A DNA stretch of 64,000 bases from a gamma proteobacterium symbiont of Stewartia floridana (GCA_003676145.1 NAUB01000020.1:186001-250000), one strand, 5' to 3'; counted from the stretch's first letter, positions 10,701 to 18,847 are shown. Notes: a model not told the origin generated them from the letters alone. Made by a program: numbers and translations.

Positions 10701-10868
10701 AATCTCATCACCTGAGCTCAGCAGGTTGTCACCGAGTTTGAATTTCTGCAGTTTGGCGCTGTCAGCCAACTGAACTCGTTGCTGCTCACTCAGTGCTGAA
10801 AGAAATGGACTTTCAGCCATCAATTCAAGCAGAGACTCAGTAGATTGAGCTTTATCGTTCACTGTCAC
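7794..10868 (-). CDS. ABC exporter with two cyclic-nucleotide-binding domains and C39 peptidase
   Basis: About 1024-1038 residues. Numbered from the upstream GTG at 10910, two CRP-type cNMP-binding domains lie at about 35-155 and 175-290. A C39 peptidase lies at 322-450 with an intact triad (Cys335 in EEMDCSAAC, His408 in GYHFVVVYG, Asp424 in VADPGPG) and Gln329 for the oxyanion hole. Then come the ABC membrane domain and an ATPase with GLSGSGKST, LSGGQVQR and ILDEATSS. C39 exporters cut leader peptides after a double glycine during export. The start is uncertain: GTG at 10910 overlaps the previous gene by 43 bases, while GTG at 10868 overlaps its stop by one base (TAGTG), which I prefer. It forms a type I machine with the HlyD and NodT-like neighbours. 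No double-glycine substrate is evident nearby. Confidence 0.92.
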   Translation of the reverse strand: MTVNDKAQSTESLLELMAESPFLSALSEQQRVQLADSAKLQKFKLGDNLLSSGDEIPGLCLLLSGRVRLLEDSGDKEVSVDTRKAGAVFGEIGALRSVKSEFTIRGSGAGTAVWFSRESFKPVLESNPKARDFMASMAAIGALGGLVSQLFDLRGRVSAEEIADLVASVGIKNLAKGATILEQESRDDRRLYVIRQGKVSLQVTDSDDAVYTLANLGVGEIFGEKACLLRQSQMAKAVALSDVTLFVIPEGTVRTILDKNPKLRAVIEERISFLDRELVRQQRVRGINQQKTNLDLETEAKSNEKVIKRFPLVQQAEEMDCSAACLTMICKQHGLPLSLGKLRDLIGVDQQGANLERVAQVAESLGFHARGVQTTLTGLEELSLPFIAHWEGYHFVVVYGYSKEHVWVADPGPGFRKLTHEEFNRGWTGTCLTLTPGELKWQEESGESPWKRFFGYVTPHRRTLIHIFIAALVIQLLGLIPPVITQNVLDRVVVHENFNLLYALIIALVMSQVFAQVSTLVRSFLSNFMTRSIDFAMMSGFFAHTLALPMSFFSSRRTGDIIARFQENQTIREFMTSQVSGTLLNAMMVVVYLTVMLLYSVQLTLILMAFIVPLVIVVVLITPKMKDYSRKVFETSTDAESVLMEALSQAESVKGMGIERPVRLKWENRYIKALNVQYEAAGFQERIGLVSQLLNIGGTVAVLFFGASMVMEQDLSIGQLIAFNMLAASVMGPLMALVGVWDEFHSSLVAMERLGDVLDVEPEQSPADLNNQVVIPDLEGHFQLENVYFRYGEANEPYILQNISLDIPAGQMVALVGLSGSGKSTLAKLLMGFYPINEGRILVDGYDLQTVEKQCFRAQVGYVMQSNMLFQGTIEENIAVGDDDPDRRRIIEVAQLADAHDFISAMPMGYQQRVGERGVGLSGGQVQRICIARALYKNPKVLILDEATSSLDAQSEGNVLSNMDGILEGRTTLVIAHRLSTVMKADQILVLYNGSIVEQGTHESLLQKGGMYQQLVNKQITSDQ

Positions 10869-11614
10869 TATACCTGCACTTGTAAAACGTTGGCCTGGTC
10901 TTGAATCCACTGCTCATAAAGCTGCTTTTGAATGAGTTCCCGGATTAAATCTGACAGCTCTGCTGGCTCCTTACGGGTAACAAGAAAGATCTCAAAATGA
11001 TCCTCCATCGATGCCTCGAAAGGTCCCAATGGTTCTCCAATTTCCGCATTGAAGATCTGCGCCTCAAGCTCCGCATCCAACTCCCCCCGATAAACCATAC
11101 CGATCGCGCCGCCCTGTTGCGCCGAATCGGCCACGGAATACTCGCGTGCCAGATTGTCAAATGTCTCATCACCGTCCTCAAGCAAAGAGACGATTTCATT
11201 TGCCTGAGGTTCACCTTCCACTACCAGATGACTGACTTCAACAGAGTCGTATTTCGGAGAGTTGAGTGTGAAATAGGATTCAACAGAATCAGTCGATTGA
11301 ACCTGGTCACGCATCTTTCTTGCCAACAGGTTATCTTCCAGAAACGCCTCGAAGACATCCAGCGTTGCTCCAGCATCATCCAGAAACTCATTGGTATCAC
11401 TGGCGCGATGCAAACCGAATGCACGACGACTTTCATCAGCGGCAGCCTGCAACTCATCTGCCGACGCTTGCATGCCGGATTTGCGTGCCGCGCAGGCAGC
11501 CATTTTTTCTTTGATGTAGTCCTCGATAACCTGATTGAAGCGTCCGGAAAGCTTCAGCCAGATGACAAAATCATCACTGCTTAGGCTTTGCCCATCTATT
11601 TTTACGATATCCAT
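10868..11614 (-). CDS. Parvulin-type peptidyl-prolyl isomerase, no signal peptide
   Basis: A 248-residue protein with a helical N-terminus resembling the SurA/PrsA chaperone region (about 10-115) and a rotamase domain at about 122-218 (VEVSHLVV, YSVADSAQQGGAIG, GPFEASMEDHFEIFLV). Unlike SurA and PrsA it begins directly with MDIVKIDGQS and has no signal peptide or membrane span, so it should be cytosolic. GAGGAAC stands before the ATG. It lies between the HlyD adaptor and the ABC exporter, which suggests it holds or folds the export substrate before secretion. The family assignment is firm; the role as an export chaperone is inferred from position. Confidence 0.85.
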   Translation of the reverse strand: MDIVKIDGQSLSSDDFVIWLKLSGRFNQVIEDYIKEKMAACAARKSGMQASADELQAAADESRRAFGLHRASDTNEFLDDAGATLDVFEAFLEDNLLARKMRDQVQSTDSVESYFTLNSPKYDSVEVSHLVVEGEPQANEIVSLLEDGDETFDNLAREYSVADSAQQGGAIGMVYRGELDAELEAQIFNAEIGEPLGPFEASMEDHFEIFLVTRKEPAELSDLIRELIQKQLYEQWIQDQANVLQVQV

Positions 11615-11657
11615 TATTGTTCCTCATTTCTTTGCGGTTTCTTTTTCATGGTAAAAA

Positions 11658-13034
11658 TCAGTTACTGACTCCACGCAATGGATCAAGAGCAAGATCGATA
11701 AAGCGCCTCTCACGCACCACCATTTCAGCCAAAGCCCCCATACCATAGGTCAGCGCTATCTCTCCTTGCGGGGTGTTAATGGTCTCCCGGGACAGTTTTA
11801 CGCGACCAAGATAGGCCGGTATTTCGTTGGCTTTTACCTGGGTGGCGGTTGGCGAAATATATTCGAGGGTACCGGCAACCGATCCGTAATTTCGATAGGG
11901 AAAGGCATTGAACTTAAGTTTTACCGGCAACCCTGTTTTAAGGAAACCGCGATCCTTTTCCGCGATTTTAATCCGTACGATTCGCTCGGCATCGACCGGC
12001 GCGATACTGATCAACGGTCGGCTTGCCTCTACTTTCTCGCCCAACTGAGTGCTCGAAACCTCGGTCACGACACCGGAAACGGGAGCATATAACTTCAGAT
12101 AGTTATCTTCATCGAAGTTGTCGAAGCTGAGCCTCTCAGCAGCACTCGCTGCCAGTTCAGCGCTACGTAGCTTGAAATTCAGTTTTGCTGACTCTTCCTC
12201 AATTTTTTGTACCGCTGTGGCGTACTGGACTCCAAGCTCGGCCACCTCCTGGCGCAGTGAAGAGAATTCAGAGTCCGCTTGGCTGATTGCCTGACTTACC
12301 TCATACTCAAGACCGGCCAGCCTTGCCTGTACGGAACGGCTTTTTGCCTTTGCATCCAGCAACGCCTCCTGCTTTTGTCGCACTTGATTCCTTGAAACCC
12401 CGCCGCCACCGGCTGAAGCAAACAGACGCTCATATTTCTCAGACTCAAGTCGCGCTGTTTTTTCAGCACGAACCGCCTGTTCAAGTTGAGCACGAGACTC
12501 TTCCAAGCGAGCTCTTTGCGCTTCTGTTACTTGTGAAAGACCTGCCGCCTCACGGCGTTTGAACTCCCGACGCTTTGCATCCAACTGTACCTTCAAGGCA
12601 TCTGATTTCTCCTGCAATAGCACCCGCTTTTGAGGAAACAACTCAACCTCACTGCGCACCTGTGCCAACTTGAGTCTTGCCTCCTGCGCTCTACTGGCCG
12701 CCTCCACTGCACCTCTTGCATTGATTCGGGCAATGATGTCACCCGCCTCTACTGGCGCACCGGTTTCCACATAGATACCACGCAACTCCCCATCCACTGG
12801 CGGATATACACGTCGAAGATCCTGTTTTGGCTGCAATGTGCCAGTTGCTGTCACAATCACATCGGCCTTGGCAAAGAAAGCCCAGATCAATGCGCATACA
12901 ATCAGTGCCAGAATCGTCAGGTTGACAGCAAAAAGCAGTTTTGCAGGTTTACCCAGCAGCACCTCGATTCCATCACGCTGATGATCATAGAGCGAGCTTT
13001 TGAATGAGGGTAAAGTACTATTATTCTTAGACAC
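11658..13034 (-). CDS. HlyD-family periplasmic adaptor of the type I exporter
   Basis: A 458-residue protein. There is a short cytosolic tail, one membrane span at 33-55, a lipoyl-like half motif (VYPPVDGELRGIYVETGAPV), a long coiled coil at about 110-300, the second lipoyl half (LYAPVSGVVTEV) and a beta-barrel domain. This is the membrane-fusion protein that bridges the ABC pump at 7794 and the outer-membrane channel at 15380. The start is a GTG at 13034 preceded by GGAGGAG, which lies inside the end of the FHA gene; the gap between the two frames is three bases, so they are probably translationally coupled. Confidence 0.92.
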   Translation of the reverse strand: MSKNNSTLPSFKSSLYDHQRDGIEVLLGKPAKLLFAVNLTILALIVCALIWAFFAKADVIVTATGTLQPKQDLRRVYPPVDGELRGIYVETGAPVEAGDIIARINARGAVEAASRAQEARLKLAQVRSEVELFPQKRVLLQEKSDALKVQLDAKRREFKRREAAGLSQVTEAQRARLEESRAQLEQAVRAEKTARLESEKYERLFASAGGGGVSRNQVRQKQEALLDAKAKSRSVQARLAGLEYEVSQAISQADSEFSSLRQEVAELGVQYATAVQKIEEESAKLNFKLRSAELAASAAERLSFDNFDEDNYLKLYAPVSGVVTEVSSTQLGEKVEASRPLISIAPVDAERIVRIKIAEKDRGFLKTGLPVKLKFNAFPYRNYGSVAGTLEYISPTATQVKANEIPAYLGRVKLSRETINTPQGEIALTYGMGALAEMVVRERRFIDLALDPLRGVSN

Positions 13035-13037
13035 AGT

Positions 13038-15383
13038 TCACTCCTCCGGAACAGGTATCAAGGCTAGCTTGGCATTGACAACGGCGGGCTCGAGCACGCT
13101 GGTCAGCCGGTCAAGGGCAAGGCGCTGCCGGATCGCTTCTTCTGAAATGTCTTTATAAAGCGAATCCGCTTGAGCCTGCACTTCATCATCAAGAAAGAAA
13201 CCCAACTCTCTGGCATTTTCCGCCCTGTGCATGGCAGTCTGAAGATGCTCTGCCTTTTTTCGAAAACGTGAGGTGACACGGGGCTCAAGCCTCATACTGC
13301 TGTCTATACCGCCCCGATCCGCCTGATAGCTTTGCCAGGCTACTTGAGCTTGCTGTAAACGCTCTGTGGCCAGTGACTTGATTTCTGATTCAAGCGGTTG
13401 TAAACGCTCGGAGACCTGCTGCCTGAGCCACTTGTCCTTACCAGCATCCAGACTCAAATAGAGCGCACTCAACCTGTTCGCATACTGCGTCGAATCCAAA
13501 TCTACTGCGTCACTGCTGTTCAGTACCTCGAACTCTTGCAAATGGCTTCGCCACTGGCCGAACAACTCATCCGCAGATAATCCCCAGGGTCCAGCTGCAA
13601 GGCGTTCCATTTCTGACAGTGCCGGTTGAATCTCACCCCTGGCCCAATTATCACTCGCTATTGAAAAACGCTCAGCCATCACGTGAGCGTCCTCAAGGTG
13701 GGTAAACTGTCGATTTGCAGCGTCTTGAAAAAGTGGCGTTTTAAATGACAACTCAGTTCGAAGCTCAGCAAATGCTCGTAAATTTTTTTCGTTTAGTGCT
13801 GAAGACACGCTGCGAAATAGTCGCAGGTCTCCTAATAATTCGTCAGCCCCTTTGATCCCTGGATAGCGCTTAGAAAAATCCTGAACGGTTTCTTCCAGCC
13901 CGGATAATTCATCTGATAGCAAAGCTTGTTTCACCTCACCTTTCAGATTCTCGATGACCGGCAGATAGGTATTTGCTTGATTCTTCATCATACGAAGTAT
14001 TGACAGAGCCTCATGGTATACTGGTTTCAAGTCAGGATAATTCTCAATCACACTTCGCAAAACCGGTGATTGCTGGCTTGCCGGTTTGGCTGAACTTTCA
14101 AGCAGACCAGACAACTTCTTTTCATCCACAAACAGGCTGGTTTGTTTGAAATCACGGGTTGCCTGGCGAAATTCTGCCGCTTCTGTCACCCATAACAGGG
14201 TACCGGCCCATTCAGGTTTATCCCCCTCGCCCAACTGTTGTTGCAACGCATTAATCAGTTGGCTGGCCTGGGAAAAATTCTGCTTCTGATAGGCAGACAA
14301 CCATTCAGGTATGACGGAATCCATCATCGCCTGCTGCATGGCTTGGCGCACATCAACATGCTGCGGATTCTCCGATAGGAACGCCTGAGCCAACAACATC
14401 GCCTGTTTGGATTGACCTTCAGCCAATAGCGACTGAATCTGTTTCGGTCGATCATCCTGATTAAAGAGGTAGACAACAACAAACACACAGACCATCAACA
14501 GTGTCGCAGCTACAGCTTTTTGGAGCTTGGTAAGTTGACTTAAATTTAACCCTGGCATCAGTTGCTTGTCTTGCTGATGTTGCTCTTCCTGCACGATGTC
14601 TGATGCGATGTTTTCCGACTCTGCTTGCACATCGCCCGGACTGGATTCACAGTAGATATCAAGAAACGAATCGGCTTTGGAGACCAGAATGGTTCCCTGG
14701 GGAAGACTACTGGTTTTGCTTACCGGCAATAGCTCAAAACGAAAACTGACACCATCCTGACCAAAGGCTATGGTATCTCCCGATTGCAGAGATCGGGTTG
14801 AACCTCGTTCTCTTTCACCGTTCACCCAGGTTCCGTTGGTACTGCTCAGGTCCTCGATCAAGATCTTTTCACCATCTCGGCTTAGCTGAGCATGACGTCT
14901 CGATAAAAAGCTGAAAGCATAAGGCTGCTTTTCAGCCCAGGCGGCAAGCGCCGGCTGCTCCTTCCCTATCAGAAAGGGCAACTGTTGAATTGAGACAGGG
15001 TCAAGGTCGTAATGAGTATCACTCGGTGTCAGTAGAAGGTTGACCTCAGTTTCTGCCAAACCTGGCCTGAAGTCAGTTGCTTCAATACCAATCTTGTAGG
15101 CCAGGTCAACACCAAAGATCAGAATGTCACCGTCCGCCAACTCAACCGGACTGGTTCCTAAAGCATCTCCGTTAAGCGTCGTACCCTGATCACTACCGAG
15201 TTCGACTACATAGATCGTCTCTTGGTCCTGAAAGATCCGGGCATGGCGCTCAGAGAGTTGCTGCCGGTAGTTTTCAGGCAGATCGCGAAACTCTGCCTCG
15301 TTTGATCCGATCGGCAGCAGCACATCGTTGACTACGATACTGGCCAGGCGTTTCTCGGTGAGCGCTTTCAGAGTTACCTTCAT
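13038..15383 (-). CDS. Membrane protein with two FHA domains and a long helical C-terminus
   Basis: A 781-residue protein. FHA domain 1 is at about 20-100 (SERHARIF, GTTLNG). FHA domain 2 is at about 135-218 (SRRHAQLS, DLSSTNGTWVNG) and has the better-preserved phosphothreonine-binding loops. A single membrane span lies at about 289-307. The remaining 470 residues are Gln/Leu/Ala-rich helix, probably TPR-like or coiled coil, and would be periplasmic. Phosphothreonine read-out in the cytosol joined to a periplasmic arm suggests a gate or assembly platform that links the Ser/Thr kinase to the exporter. It lies between the outer-membrane channel and adaptor genes and overlaps the former by 4 bases. 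No family with known function was recognised for the C-terminus. Confidence 0.85.
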   Translation of the reverse strand: MKVTLKALTEKRLASIVVNDVLLPIGSNEAEFRDLPENYRQQLSERHARIFQDQETIYVVELGSDQGTTLNGDALGTSPVELADGDILIFGVDLAYKIGIEATDFRPGLAETEVNLLLTPSDTHYDLDPVSIQQLPFLIGKEQPALAAWAEKQPYAFSFLSRRHAQLSRDGEKILIEDLSSTNGTWVNGERERGSTRSLQSGDTIAFGQDGVSFRFELLPVSKTSSLPQGTILVSKADSFLDIYCESSPGDVQAESENIASDIVQEEQHQQDKQLMPGLNLSQLTKLQKAVAATLLMVCVFVVVYLFNQDDRPKQIQSLLAEGQSKQAMLLAQAFLSENPQHVDVRQAMQQAMMDSVIPEWLSAYQKQNFSQASQLINALQQQLGEGDKPEWAGTLLWVTEAAEFRQATRDFKQTSLFVDEKKLSGLLESSAKPASQQSPVLRSVIENYPDLKPVYHEALSILRMMKNQANTYLPVIENLKGEVKQALLSDELSGLEETVQDFSKRYPGIKGADELLGDLRLFRSVSSALNEKNLRAFAELRTELSFKTPLFQDAANRQFTHLEDAHVMAERFSIASDNWARGEIQPALSEMERLAAGPWGLSADELFGQWRSHLQEFEVLNSSDAVDLDSTQYANRLSALYLSLDAGKDKWLRQQVSERLQPLESEIKSLATERLQQAQVAWQSYQADRGGIDSSMRLEPRVTSRFRKKAEHLQTAMHRAENARELGFFLDDEVQAQADSLYKDISEEAIRQRLALDRLTSVLEPAVVNAKLALIPVPEE

Positions 15384-16819
15384 TGCACCGACTCCTCATT
15401 CCAGCCACCGCCCATGGCTTTATACAGGGTCAAGGTTTCTGAAAGAATCTGTTGGCGATTATTCAATAAAGTCTGTCTCACACTAAGCAATCTGCGTTCC
15501 GACTCAAAAACTTCCAACTGAGTGGCGATTCCCTCCCGCATTTGAGCAGCAACCTGCAGCTGCACATCACTCAGATGCTGCTCTTCACTGAACAACTCCT
15601 GCCGTTGAGCGCGGCGTGCCGATAGATTGACCAGCGCATCTTCAACTTCCTGAAACGCGATCAGCACGGTTTTTCGATACTTAGCCTCTTCCGTTTTTTT
15701 GCTCGCTTCGTTGCGCTTGATGCGAGCCTCGGTATCGGGATTGAAAATGGGAAAGTTGATGTTCGGCGTCAGACCAAAGGTGAACGTCTTTAAAAAGGTA
15801 TTCAGCGCCGCACTGGCCAGGGAAGAGCCACTCTGAGCATTCGTGGTCAGACTGATTGAAGGGAGTTTTGCGAGCTTCGCCTGCCCCACCAGCTGATGCG
15901 CCTCCAAAACCCGGTATTCTGCCGCCAGAATATCCGGCCGACGCCGCAGCAACTGGGAGGGCAAACCGGCAGGAATCGGCATATCGGCGATCTTGAATGA
16001 ATCATCCGGTTTAGGTACTTGCAGATTACCCGCCGGTTGACCCAGCAGGGTGGCTAAAGCATTTTCAGTAATTTTTCTTTCACGCTGCAGATCGATCAAT
16101 GTTCGCTTGAGCGAGTTAAGCTCTGCTTGCTGACGCAAGACCTCTTTACTGGAGACCAAACCCTCTCTGTTCTGGCTTTTGTAGATCGCCAGTATCTGAT
16201 CCGCACTGCTCAATGAGGCCTGCTGGATATCGATCTGTGCATCAAATTGACGGATCAGAAAATAGCTGGAGGCAACCTGGGTGGCAGTATTCAGATAGAC
16301 AGCCCGCCAATCCGCTTGCGACGCTCGATAGGCCGACTGCTTGGCCTCAACCCCCTTCTGCAGCTTGCCCCAGATATCCAATTCCCAGTTCAGTTTGGTA
16401 TTCAAAGAGTACTGACTGTTGGTCTCATAATCATTGCTCACGGGATTTCGTGAGTAGCTGACCGGTGTGGTGAGGCCGGAAGAGAGTGAAGGCAGGGTGC
16501 GGGCTTCCACCTCACCGATCGCCGCACCGGCTTGATTCAGCCTGGCCATGGCAATCGCCAGATCCGAGTTCTCCCGTATCGCCAGCTCAATCAACTGATT
16601 CAGATAGGGATCCTCAAAACCTTTCCACCATTGAGGATCGATAGCATCAGTTGCAGCATCCGCGGAATCCGCGACCCAGCCCGCTTTATCCGGTGTGGTG
16701 GGTTTGACGTAAGGGGTTTCAGAGAGAGTCTCGCACCCACTCAGATAGATCAAACCGCAAACCAGGACAGATTTGATGACCTTGTTATTGTTCGTCGTTA
16801 TGGCTGTAACTATCGACAT
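15380..16819 (-). CDS. NodT/TolC-family outer-membrane efflux lipoprotein
   Basis: A 479-residue protein. It has a lipoprotein signal (GLIYLSGC, Cys29) followed by the duplicated OEP domain of the NodT family, including SYFLIRQFDAQI, LLRRRPDILAAEYRVLEAHQLVGQA and a coiled-coil C-terminal repeat. It would be lipidated in the outer membrane and form the trimeric exit duct. GGGAAG precedes the ATG. It is the first gene of the minus-strand operon running to 6535. NodT-type ducts more often serve RND pumps, so its use with a C39 ABC exporter is notable but is strongly implied by the shared operon. Confidence 0.9.
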   Translation of the reverse strand: MSIVTAITTNNNKVIKSVLVCGLIYLSGCETLSETPYVKPTTPDKAGWVADSADAATDAIDPQWWKGFEDPYLNQLIELAIRENSDLAIAMARLNQAGAAIGEVEARTLPSLSSGLTTPVSYSRNPVSNDYETNSQYSLNTKLNWELDIWGKLQKGVEAKQSAYRASQADWRAVYLNTATQVASSYFLIRQFDAQIDIQQASLSSADQILAIYKSQNREGLVSSKEVLRQQAELNSLKRTLIDLQRERKITENALATLLGQPAGNLQVPKPDDSFKIADMPIPAGLPSQLLRRRPDILAAEYRVLEAHQLVGQAKLAKLPSISLTTNAQSGSSLASAALNTFLKTFTFGLTPNINFPIFNPDTEARIKRNEASKKTEEAKYRKTVLIAFQEVEDALVNLSARRAQRQELFSEEQHLSDVQLQVAAQMREGIATQLEVFESERRLLSVRQTLLNNRQQILSETLTLYKAMGGGWNEESVQ

Positions 16820-17210
16820 CTATCGCTTCCCGTAACTGAAGTCCGCTAGTTTCGCATCTGCCTCGACACAGAAGGTTGAGACAATACTGCTTAGTTCGCC
16901 AACAACAATCAAGTTTCGGGCCAAGTCTTACAATAAGCTGATTTTGTTAGACTTAAGAGTAATTCATCGATGATCAATAAAGATCCTACAATGAAGAAGT
17001 TACATTTGTACAACTTATTTAGTTACATAAACAAAAACAAACATACACAGGGTTAACGGAGTGTAAAAAATACCGACAGATACAACACCATCGCCTCACC
17101 TCCCCCCTCACAACAGCAATCACCAGCACAGCATGACGAGAGATCCGCCCGGTTCACTACCGCGGGGAACCGCTTACAAACATCAAGAGAAACCCATATA
17201 GCCTGCGCGC

Positions 17211-17225
17211 ACAAACACTTTTGTT
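17211..17225. promoter_or_regulatory. CAAACACTTTTGTTT site, candidate upstream activator site
   Basis: Its reverse complement, AAACAAAAGTGTTTG, matches the site at 3285-3299 in 14 of 15 bases. Both sites lie roughly 130-140 bases upstream of a TGGCAY promoter block. The position fits an enhancer for the sigma-54 activator encoded at 6535. The low-complexity surroundings weaken the case. Confidence 0.3.
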
Positions 17226-17349
17226 TTTTATTTCAAAACTTTTAGCAAACATACCTCATCTATTCCGCTCCAAACACAACAGAAAAAAACTGGTTTTTCC
17301 CCTTACCATTCAATTCCTTAACCTTTTTTCTCCAGAGCCACAAAGAACC

Positions 17350-17397
17350 TGGCATGGATTCTGAAGTAATCAACTGAAACCGATTCCGAACGAATCG
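17350..17397 (+). promoter_or_regulatory. Shared promoter-like block, copy 2 (sigma-54-like)
   Basis: TGGCATGGATTCTGAA is followed at +31 by CGATTCCGAACGAATCG, a perfect GATTC-N5-GAATC inverted repeat. It lies 86 bases ahead of the Sel1 gene. The sequence and spacing match those of the blocks at 3418 and 19902. The -12 part lacks the usual GC of RpoN promoters. Confidence 0.45.
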
Positions 17398-17435
17398 ATT
17401 GATACAACTTTTAAATCAGACTGAGGAAACAGATC

Positions 17436-18320
17436 ATGTTGAAAGCCAAAAAAACCATTAAATGGGTCTCATTGACCCTGGGAGGCCTGGTGCTGGTTAT
17501 TCTGGCGATAGGCGTCACCGCCAATATCGTTTCACCCCCGAGCGGTTACTCTTCCCAGACCACCTCTTTGGTGCGAGGCATCAAAATCGTCAGTGAGGTG
17601 CATCAGGATAAAATGCCTACTGTCACCTTAACCGGAGCGACAATCACAGACGCTCCGTTGCAAGAGGTTCAATCAATGGCTGAAAGCGGCAACAGGGAAG
17701 CTCAAATGATCTTGGGTGCACTCTACTGGCAGGGGATCGGCGTATCGATCAACGGCATCAACTTCGTACCCACGGACCTCTCAAGATCTCTTCATTGGTA
17801 TCAAAAAGCCGCACAGCAAGGCACCCCGGAAGCCCACTATTACATTGGCCGAGCCTTTGAGATGGGAGAAGGCGTCTCAGAAGACAAACGGGTGGCACGG
17901 AGTTGGTATGAAAAAGGCGCTCGCCTCAACCATGCCCCATCGATCAGCAAAATCGGTTACTTCATTAACAAAGGCATCGGCGGCTTGAAAGCGAATCCCG
18001 TGGAATCCGCCAACTGGTTTCGTAGAGCGGCGGAAATGGGCGATGCAATTGCCCAAGCGAATTACGGCGTGATGCTCTACCACGGCATCGGCGTTCATCA
18101 GAACCTGGAACAGGCTGTCGTCTGGATTCGCCGTTCAGCCGAACAAGGCGAAGCCCATGGCCAATTCCTGCTGGGCAATGCCTACGAGCATGGTGAAGGC
18201 GTAGAGAAAAGTATGGAACAAGCCATCTCCTGGTATACAGAAGCGGAGAACAGTGGCTCAGCACAAGCGGAAAAGAGATTGGCTGAACTGAACGACCAGA
18301 CCCTGGCAAGCGCAAACTGA
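17436..18320 (+). CDS. Membrane-anchored Sel1-like repeat protein
   Basis: A 294-residue protein. Residues 11-30 form an uncleaved signal anchor, and residues 70-285 consist of Sel1-like repeats (EAQMILGALYWQGIGV, EAHYYIGRAFEMGEGV, AQANYGVMLYHGIGV, HGQFLLGNAYEHGEGV). The repeats should face the periplasm and bind proteins. GAGGAAACAGATC precedes the ATG. The type of repeat is shared with the C-terminus of the kinase at 4579, and the gene follows the shared promoter block, so it probably belongs to the same regulon. Its binding partner is unknown. Confidence 0.85.
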   Translation: MLKAKKTIKWVSLTLGGLVLVILAIGVTANIVSPPSGYSSQTTSLVRGIKIVSEVHQDKMPTVTLTGATITDAPLQEVQSMAESGNREAQMILGALYWQGIGVSINGINFVPTDLSRSLHWYQKAAQQGTPEAHYYIGRAFEMGEGVSEDKRVARSWYEKGARLNHAPSISKIGYFINKGIGGLKANPVESANWFRRAAEMGDAIAQANYGVMLYHGIGVHQNLEQAVVWIRRSAEQGEAHGQFLLGNAYEHGEGVEKSMEQAISWYTEAENSGSAQAEKRLAELNDQTLASAN

Positions 18321-18334
18321 ACAAACCCCATATT

Positions 18335-18376
18335 GAAGCGGAGAGGCTCTACTCACCAGGCGAGTCTCTCCACTTC
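18335..18376. terminator. Stem-loop after the Sel1 gene
   Basis: GAAGCGGAGAGGCTC pairs with GAGTCTCTCCACTTC around a 12-base loop with two internal mismatches. No T run follows, so it may be a processing or attenuation structure rather than a full terminator before the Cys-rich genes. Confidence 0.45.
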
Positions 18377-18421
18377 AAAGCAAACGTCATTTCAGATTTT
18401 GTAACTTAAAGGTAACCACAG

Positions 18422-18847
18422 ATGAACAAGACCACTCACACGATCAGCCTCATCACTTTACTAGTCATGATACTGCTGCCCAGTTCGGTAGTTGCCGAAC
18501 AGTCGCTCAACGAACAACAAATAAACGACCTCGAGATATCAGGCAAATACCGCGAACTCCTCCTCGGGGGTGACGTTAAGGCCACCTGGGAGAAAAGCTG
18601 CCTGGTCAGTGGGTGTGGAGGGCGCGGTTGCAAACTCACTATCAAAACCGCGGTAATTGAAGATCGCATCTATGTGGACGGCGATATCGGAAGCTGTGAC
18701 TCCTACGGTTATTGCTCCATGTGCATCAAGAGCTCAACATCAACCACCCTAAAAGACCTGCCACGCAAAAAATACAAGATATACACAAGCCAATTCAGTG
18801 ATCGCGTCTTCTTTACAATAGTTCCAACAGAGCCGAAGAGCCAATAG
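18422..18847 (+). CDS. Secreted Cys-rich protein of unknown family, paralogue 1
   Basis: A 141-residue protein with a clear Sec signal peptide (cut near SVVAEQS). The mature part has six conserved cysteines in two clusters, CLVSGCGGRGCK and SCDSYGYCSMC, plus the words DLEISGKYREL and AVIEDRIYVDG. All of these recur in the next gene. The odd local pattern of three cysteines before the strand and three after it suggests three disulphides or a metal site outside the cytosol. AAAGGT lies in front of the ATG. I do not recognise the family. Its Sec signal argues against it being the C39 exporter's substrate. Confidence 0.75.
   Translation: MNKTTHTISLITLLVMILLPSSVVAEQSLNEQQINDLEISGKYRELLLGGDVKATWEKSCLVSGCGGRGCKLTIKTAVIEDRIYVDGDIGSCDSYGYCSMCIKSSTSTTLKDLPRKKYKIYTSQFSDRVFFTIVPTEPKSQ

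Larger units (their letters stand above)
16820..17435. other. AT-rich divergent intergenic region
   Basis: It separates the export operon (leftward) from the Sel1 gene (rightward). It contains long A/T runs, AAACATAC-like words, a palindrome-like site at 17211-17225 and a promoter block at 17350-17397. I saw no clear promoter for the leftward export operon and no credible gene; a 17-codon frame near 16991 lacks a ribosome-binding site. Confidence 0.6.

Noticed and set aside
723-10910. Idea of a cyanobacterial-type developmental cluster, since CHAT (HetF) and C39-ABC (HetC-like) proteins lie near each other
   Set aside because: The similarity is only at domain level; other heterocyst genes are absent and the organism is a gammaproteobacterium.
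16991-17056. Very short frame (about 20 codons) that might be a substrate peptide of the C39 exporter
   Set aside because: No double-glycine leader and no ribosome-binding site.
18335-18376. Full Rho-independent terminator after the Sel1 gene
   Set aside because: The stem is imperfect and no T run follows, so it is listed only as a stem-loop.
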